Origin: Allobosea thiooxidans
GTDB lineage: Bacteria; Pseudomonadota; Alphaproteobacteria; Rhizobiales; Beijerinckiaceae
Assembly (NCBI RefSeq): GCF_900168195.1
Contig: NZ_FUYX01000013.1
Location: 97,729 to 161,728, forward strand
Direction: 5' to 3'
DNA: 64,000 nt
Positions 59,858 to 64,000 of the stretch are shown here, piece after piece. The number at the start of each line of letters is the position of its first letter. The first letter of the stretch is position 1. A program made the position numbers and the translations under genes. Under the pieces are notes generated by a model. That model saw nothing but the letters and a program-made list of their open reading frames with translations. It was not told where the DNA came from and made no database searches.

Positions 59858-60559
59858 TCAGGCATCTGCCCGGAGCCATTGCCGCAGGGCCGCGTTGACC
59901 GGATCGGGGTTCTCGATCGGTGTCATGTGGCCGCTGTCCGGCACGGCGACGAGTCTGGCGTGGGGCGCGAGTCGCGCCATCGCCCGATGCTCCGCAAGCG
60001 GGGTCAACTGGTCGTCCTCGCCGCAGAGGATGAGGAGGGGGCAGGTCAGTCCGGAAAGCACGGCGGCGCCATCCTTCCGCAGGATGCCGTTCTGGCGCAG
60101 GAACACTTCGGCGCCGAGCCGCTGCGTCATGCTCCTGATCCGATTGACGATGGTTTCGTCCTGCAGGTGGCTCTTGCCGAGAAAGCTCCTGAGCAGGCGG
60201 TCGCCGAAGCCGTGGAAGGTCCCCGGCGCACGGGCGGCCTTGTCGCGCGCTTCTCGCGCCGCTGCCCTGTCGGGGCCGTCCGGCTCGATCGAGGTATCGA
60301 GCAGCGCCAGCCGATCGAGGCGCTGGCCCGCGATGCGCGCGATCTCGATGGCGACATAGCCTCCCAGGGAGAAGCCCGCCAGCGCGAAGCGCGGCGGAGC
60401 CTGGGCCAGCACGCTCAATGCAAGTGCCTCGAGGCTCTCGCCCTGCGTGATGTCGGCAACCCGGCAGTCGGCGATGTCGGCCAGGGCCGCCAGCTGGTCG
60501 CGCCACAGCTCGGCGTCGTTCAGGAGTCCTGGAATCAGGATGAGCGGCGGCAGAGCCAT
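59858..60559 (-). CDS. Alpha/beta-fold hydrolase
   Basis: 233 residues, full alpha/beta-hydrolase fold without a signal peptide. The nucleophile elbow is LAGFSLGGYVA (GFSLGG, Ser near residue 64), the oxyanion region ILIPGLLND at the N-terminus, the acid in CGEDDQLTP and the catalytic His in VPDSGHMTPIENP. It belongs to the esterase/lactonase-like branch. The substrate is not known; the next gene on the same strand, 85 bp upstream, is a CoA-hydratase-type protein, so a thioesterase is possible. Confidence 0.87.
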   Translation of the reverse strand: MALPPLILIPGLLNDAELWRDQLAALADIADCRVADITQGESLEALALSVLAQAPPRFALAGFSLGGYVAIEIARIAGQRLDRLALLDTSIEPDGPDRAAAREARDKAARAPGTFHGFGDRLLRSFLGKSHLQDETIVNRIRSMTQRLGAEVFLRQNGILRKDGAAVLSGLTCPLLILCGEDDQLTPLAEHRAMARLAPHARLVAVPDSGHMTPIENPDPVNAALRQWLRADA

Positions 60560-60644
60560 GCGAAACCCTCCTCAGTCGGTGACACGATCCGGCATGGATC
60601 GCGGGAGGGCGTGGATGCCGGTACCGGGTCGCCGGGCATCGCGC

Positions 60645-61502
60645 TCATCCCCAATGCGCCTGCGCGGACACGCAGATCGCGCCGTCTTGCCTGGCTGTCC
60701 AGAGCGCGAGGCCGCCTTCCGCCTCGTTCGCATGGAGGGCGAAGCCATCGTGATCGAAGAGCGGGGAGAGGCCGCGGAAGCTGAAGCGCTTCGGCGGCGC
60801 ACCCCTGATCTCGGCGGCATAGTTGCAGAGCCAGGCGGCCTGCAGCGGGCCATGGACGACGAGGCCGGGATAGCCCTCGACCTCGCTCGCATAGGGGCGG
60901 TCATAGTGGACCCGGTGACCGTTGAAGGTGAGCGCCGAATAGCGGAACAGCATCGGCGCGCCGGCTTCCTTCGCGCGCCGATGCGTGCCCGCCTCGCGCG
61001 CCGGCGTCGTCGGGGCGGCGCTGCCCGGCATCGTCGCGTCGCGGTAGACGATATCCTGCCGCTCTTCCAGGACGAGCGCTCCGTTCGCCTCCAGCCGGTG
61101 GCTCACCGTGACAAAGCAGAGCGTGCCGCTGCGCCCCTGCTTGAGCACGACGTCCTCGATCCGGGAGATGCGCCTCGTGGCGTCGCCGACCCTGAGATCG
61201 GCGTGGAACGTCAGGGCGCCGCCGGCCCACATCCGCCGTGGCAGCGGCACGGGCGGCAGGAAACCGCCGCGGCTCGGATGGCCGTCGGATCCGAGCGCCG
61301 CCGTGGGAGCGGCAGGTTGGGCCAGGCAGAAATGGATCAGCTGCGGGGCGATCTCGCCCCGTCCCGGGGGCTCGCCGGGGAAATCCATCGTCGCATGGTA
61401 TTTGCGCGCGAGATCCTCGCCGACGATGTCGAGGCCGATATCCTCGCGGCCGATCCAGCCGCGCAGATGGTCGATGCAGAGGGCAGGGCTCGCTTCGTTC
61501 AT
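60645..61502 (-). CDS. HTD2/MaoC-like hydratase (mesaconyl- or itaconyl-CoA hydratase type)
   Basis: 285 residues with two hot-dog halves: an N-terminal FAS1-like dehydratase domain (1-135) and a C-terminal MaoC-like domain (about 180-285) with RYSALTFNGHRVHYDRPYA, whose histidine and GLVVHGPLQA are the catalytic-type motif. This arrangement fits mesaconyl-C4-CoA hydratase/HTD2 proteins. It starts with ATG at 61502 and precedes the alpha/beta hydrolase, 85 bp downstream. The TRAP importer upstream could supply the matching acid. Confidence 0.85.
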   Translation of the reverse strand: MNEASPALCIDHLRGWIGREDIGLDIVGEDLARKYHATMDFPGEPPGRGEIAPQLIHFCLAQPAAPTAALGSDGHPSRGGFLPPVPLPRRMWAGGALTFHADLRVGDATRRISRIEDVVLKQGRSGTLCFVTVSHRLEANGALVLEERQDIVYRDATMPGSAAPTTPAREAGTHRRAKEAGAPMLFRYSALTFNGHRVHYDRPYASEVEGYPGLVVHGPLQAAWLCNYAAEIRGAPPKRFSFRGLSPLFDHDGFALHANEAEGGLALWTARQDGAICVSAQAHWG

Positions 61503-61602
61503 GAGTGGTCTTCACTGATCCAGGCAATGGTGTTCTTCGGGGCGAGGCGCGCTCCGGCAGGGCAGGGCGGCACTCATCCCGTGCCGCCCGAACTCGCTCT
61601 CG

Positions 61603-63378
61603 TCAGGGCTTCGGTGCGTCGAACCCGCCTGGGAGCCCCGGTCCGCCGAGGCCTGGGATCTGGATGGACTCGAACTGCTTGTCGATGGCCTTCTGGTCGA
61701 GCTGCACGGCGGAGGCCTTGTAGTGCATCACCATCTGCGGGAAGAACACGACCAGCGCCACCATGATGCACTGGATCACCACGAAGGGCACCGCGCCCCA
61801 GTAGATCTGGCCGGTGGTGACCGGCGCCATCATCTTGCCGGTGACGCGGTCCTTGTAGGGGTTCTTCGGCGCGACCGAGCGCAGGAAGAACAGCGCGAAG
61901 CCGAAGGGCGGGTGCATGAACGAGGTCTGCATGTTCACGCCCAGGATGACGCCGAACCAGATCAGGTCGATGCCGAGCTTCTCCGCCGCCGGCCCCAGCA
62001 GCGGCACGACGATGAAGGCGAGCTCGAAGAAGTCGAGGAAGAAGGCGAGCAGGAAGACCATCACGTTGACGACGATCAGGAAGCCCGTCGCCCCGCCCGG
62101 CAGCCCGACCAGCAGATGCTCGACCCAGAGATGGCCGTTGACCCCGTAGAAGGTCAGCGAGAACACGCGCGCCCCGACCAGGATGAACAGCACGAAGGCC
62201 GAGAGCTTGGCGGTCGATTCCGTCGCCTGCCGCAGCAGGTCGAAGGTCATGCGCTTCTTGCCATAGGCGAGCAGGATCGCGCCGGAGGCCCCCATCGCGC
62301 CACCCTCCGTCGGCGTCGCGACGCCGATGAAGATCGTGCCCAACACCAGGAAGATCAGCGCCAGCGGCGGCACCATCACGAACACCACCTGCTCGGCCAT
62401 GCGCGAGAGCAGGCCGAGCCCGAGCAGCTTGTTGGCGAGCGCGATGACGAAGGAGATCGCCACCATCAGCGACATGGTCAGCACGACGAAGTCGGCGCCG
62501 GCCTTCACCGAGGTGAAGAGCTTCATGTAGCCATAGGCGAGGCCGAGCGAGATCAGCGCGACGACGAGCAGCGAGAGCCGCCGGGTCTTGCCGTCGGCAT
62601 CGCGCAGGGTCTGCGCCTCCGGCGGCAGGCCGGGGGCGCGGCCGGGCGCGACGATCGTGATCAGGAAGACGTAGCCGGCATACATCGAGGCCAGCACCAG
62701 GCCCGGGATGAAGGCGCCTTCATACATGTCGCCGACCGAGCGGCCGAGCTGGTCGGCCAGCACGATCAGCACCAGCGAGGGCGGGATGATCTGGGCCAGC
62801 GTGCCCGAGGCCGCGATGACGCCCGAGGCGAGGCGCCGGTCATAGCCGTAGCGCAGCATGATCGGCAGCGAGATCAGGCCCATCGAGATCACCGAGGCCG
62901 CGACCACGCCGGTGGTGGCGGCGAGCAGCGCGCCGACGAAGATCACCGCATAGGCGAGGCCGCCGCGGATCGGCCCGAAGAGCTGGCCGATGGTGTCGAG
63001 CAGGTCCTCGGCCATGCCGGAGCGCTCGAGGATCAGCCCCATGAAGGTGAAGAACGGCACCGCCAGCAGCACGTCGTTGTTCATCGTGCCGTAGATGCGC
63101 TCCGGCAGCGCCTGCAGGAAGTTCTCCTGGAACAGGCCGAGCTCGATGCCGATCAGCGCGAAGAGCAGGCCGTTGGCGGCGAGCGCGAAGGCGACCGGAT
63201 AGCCGAGCAGCAGGAAGACGACGAGGGCGGCGAACATCACCGGCGCCATGTTGACGCGCAGGAAGTCGCCGAGCCCGCCGCCGGCGGCGAAGGCGTCGCC
63301 GGTATGCAGGCCGAAGAAGGCGAGGAGGGTGAGCGCGAGCAACAGGCCGGCGACGCGCGGCAGGCGGTGAGCGGTCAT
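61603..63378 (-). CDS. TRAP transporter large permease (DctM-like)
   Basis: 591-residue membrane protein, longer than the usual DctM of about 430 residues; extra length comes from an N-terminal 45-residue extension, a middle loop (about residues 270-300) and a 55-residue C-terminal tail. DctM landmarks: GYPVAFALAANGLLFALIGI, PFFTFMGLILERSGMAEDLL and VGVATPTEGGAMGASGAILL-type segments. It uses an ion gradient and a periplasmic receptor not seen in this window. The ATG at 63378 is 29 bp downstream of the small-permease stop. Confidence 0.9.
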   Translation of the reverse strand: MTAHRLPRVAGLLLALTLLAFFGLHTGDAFAAGGGLGDFLRVNMAPVMFAALVVFLLLGYPVAFALAANGLLFALIGIELGLFQENFLQALPERIYGTMNNDVLLAVPFFTFMGLILERSGMAEDLLDTIGQLFGPIRGGLAYAVIFVGALLAATTGVVAASVISMGLISLPIMLRYGYDRRLASGVIAASGTLAQIIPPSLVLIVLADQLGRSVGDMYEGAFIPGLVLASMYAGYVFLITIVAPGRAPGLPPEAQTLRDADGKTRRLSLLVVALISLGLAYGYMKLFTSVKAGADFVVLTMSLMVAISFVIALANKLLGLGLLSRMAEQVVFVMVPPLALIFLVLGTIFIGVATPTEGGAMGASGAILLAYGKKRMTFDLLRQATESTAKLSAFVLFILVGARVFSLTFYGVNGHLWVEHLLVGLPGGATGFLIVVNVMVFLLAFFLDFFELAFIVVPLLGPAAEKLGIDLIWFGVILGVNMQTSFMHPPFGFALFFLRSVAPKNPYKDRVTGKMMAPVTTGQIYWGAVPFVVIQCIMVALVVFFPQMVMHYKASAVQLDQKAIDKQFESIQIPGLGGPGLPGGFDAPKP

Positions 63379-63407
63379 GCGAGGGTTCCGGGCTTCCTGC
63401 GGGCCGC

Positions 63408-64000
63408 TCACGAGGCGAGGCCCTGTTCCTTGGCTTGGTCGAGCAGGCGCTGGGCTTCCGCCTCGGCCGCCGCGGCATGGCCGAGGACCTGCTCGTCGTC
63501 GTCGAGATCGCCGCGCATGATCGCGACCTGCTTGATGATCTCGGAGACGCCCTGGAAGCTCAGCATCACGAAGCCGACCACGACCAGGCCCTTGGCCGGC
63601 CACTGGGCCAGGCCGCCGGCCGAGAGCGACTGCTCGTCGATCGCATAGGAGCGCAGGAAGAACGGCACCGAATGGTAGACGATCAGCAGCGCGAACGGCA
63701 TCAGGAAGAAGATGTGCCCGAGCAGCTCGATCCATTGCCGCACCCGCCGCGGCAGCATGCTGTTCACGATGTCGATGCGGATATGCTCCTTCACCTGCAG
63801 CGTCCAGGACGCGCACATCAGGAACACCGCCCCGAACAGCATCCACTGCAGCTCGAGCAGCGAGTTCGACGACCAGTTGAAGATCTTGCGGATGACCGCG
63901 TTGCCGGCCGCGATGATCACCGCCACGAAGATCAGCCAGGCGACCTTCCTGCCGATCTGGCCATTCACCGCGTCAATGACACGGCTGACTGCGAGGAGGC
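63408..64000 (-). CDS. TRAP transporter small permease (DctQ-like), 5' end beyond window
   Basis: The frame is open to base 64000, and codons upstream of the GTG at 63968 read LLAVSRVIDAVNGQIGRKVA, which continues the conserved N-terminal helix, so the true start lies outside the window. About 197 residues are visible. Four membrane segments are expected; SSNSLLELQWMLFGAVFLMC and KEHIRIDIVNSMLP are typical DctQ features. It forms the membrane complex with the large permease downstream; a Glu/Ala-rich tail (AAAAEAEAQRLL) ends the protein. Confidence 0.9.
   Translation of the reverse strand, partial: LLAVSRVIDAVNGQIGRKVAWLIFVAVIIAAGNAVIRKIFNWSSNSLLELQWMLFGAVFLMCASWTLQVKEHIRIDIVNSMLPRRVRQWIELLGHIFFLMPFALLIVYHSVPFFLRSYAIDEQSLSAGGLAQWPAKGLVVVGFVMLSFQGVSEIIKQVAIMRGDLDDDEQVLGHAAAAEAEAQRLLDQAKEQGLAS

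Noticed and set aside
61723..63648. Plus-strand open frame of 641 codons opposite the TRAP permease
   Set aside because: His/Asp/Glu/Arg-rich antisense translation of a membrane protein gene; no start signal or family.

Overview
The window is a GC-rich (mid-60s % by eye) chromosomal segment of an alphaproteobacterium, almost certainly Hyphomicrobiales (Rhizobiales). Gene content, short intergenic palindromes and ATGA/GTGA-coupled operons suggest a Bosea-like genus; the genus is inferred, not proven. No plasmid, rRNA, intact prophage or CRISPR array is visible.

Region 1 (1-26178) is ordinary chromosome: a CBS protein cut by the window edge, a patatin phospholipase, HisI, FolE, an IscU/NifU-like scaffold, a PAP2 phosphatase, YidD and ThrS. 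Then come a DUF2157/GDYXXLXY membrane pair, an OpgC acyltransferase overlapping an SGNH hydrolase, nitroreductase and flavin reductase, a MaoC/CoA-ester-lyase pair, a lytic transglycosylase with a DUF2336 protein, NAD kinase, a secreted metallo-beta-lactamase-fold protein, small secreted proteins, tRNA-Thr(TGT), an MHS-type transporter, RlmB, a small P-loop NTPase and tRNA-Tyr(GTA).

Region 2 (26179-28432) is a scar next to the tRNA-Tyr 3' end: remnants of small phage-type genes, a DUF1488-like gene, a small methyltransferase and the end of an IS3 orfA. It looks like the decayed edge of an integrated element.

Region 3 (28433-40573) is a catabolic cluster resembling opine use: an octopine-dehydrogenase-family enzyme, three DAO-type FAD oxidases, a ferredoxin-like subunit and an FAD/NAD subunit that together suggest a multi-subunit amine/opine dehydrogenase, an MmgE/PrpD protein, a family 5 ABC binding protein with two permeases, and a LysR regulator. 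I found one box, ATAACC-N4-GGAAT, in front of all three transcription units, including the regulator. It fits the T-N11-A rule for LysR proteins.

Region 4 (40755-58883) is an amino-sugar and peptidoglycan-recycling locus. One plus-strand operon holds a PP2C-like phosphatase, a sugar ABC importer, a NanE-like epimerase, a BadF-type sugar kinase and a histidine phosphatase. A minus-strand operon holds a peptide-type ABC importer, a GNAT protein, MurA and a GlcNAc-kinase-like protein. Plus-strand anmK and murQ-gntR-SIS-nagA complete the route anhydroMurNAc to MurNAc-6P to GlcNAc-6P to GlcN-6P. TGGTCC/GGACCA half-sites occur at all three control regions, matching the GntR/UTRA regulator encoded within the locus. 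None of the three ABC systems in regions 3 and 4 has an ATPase gene here.

Region 5 (58884-64000) has two very small secreted or membrane proteins, an alpha/beta hydrolase, an HTD2-type hydratase and a TRAP transporter (DctM-like, and DctQ-like cut by the window edge). Several families of intergenic palindromic repeats are present; one supplies the C-terminus of the GNAT protein and another ends a decayed EamA transporter gene.
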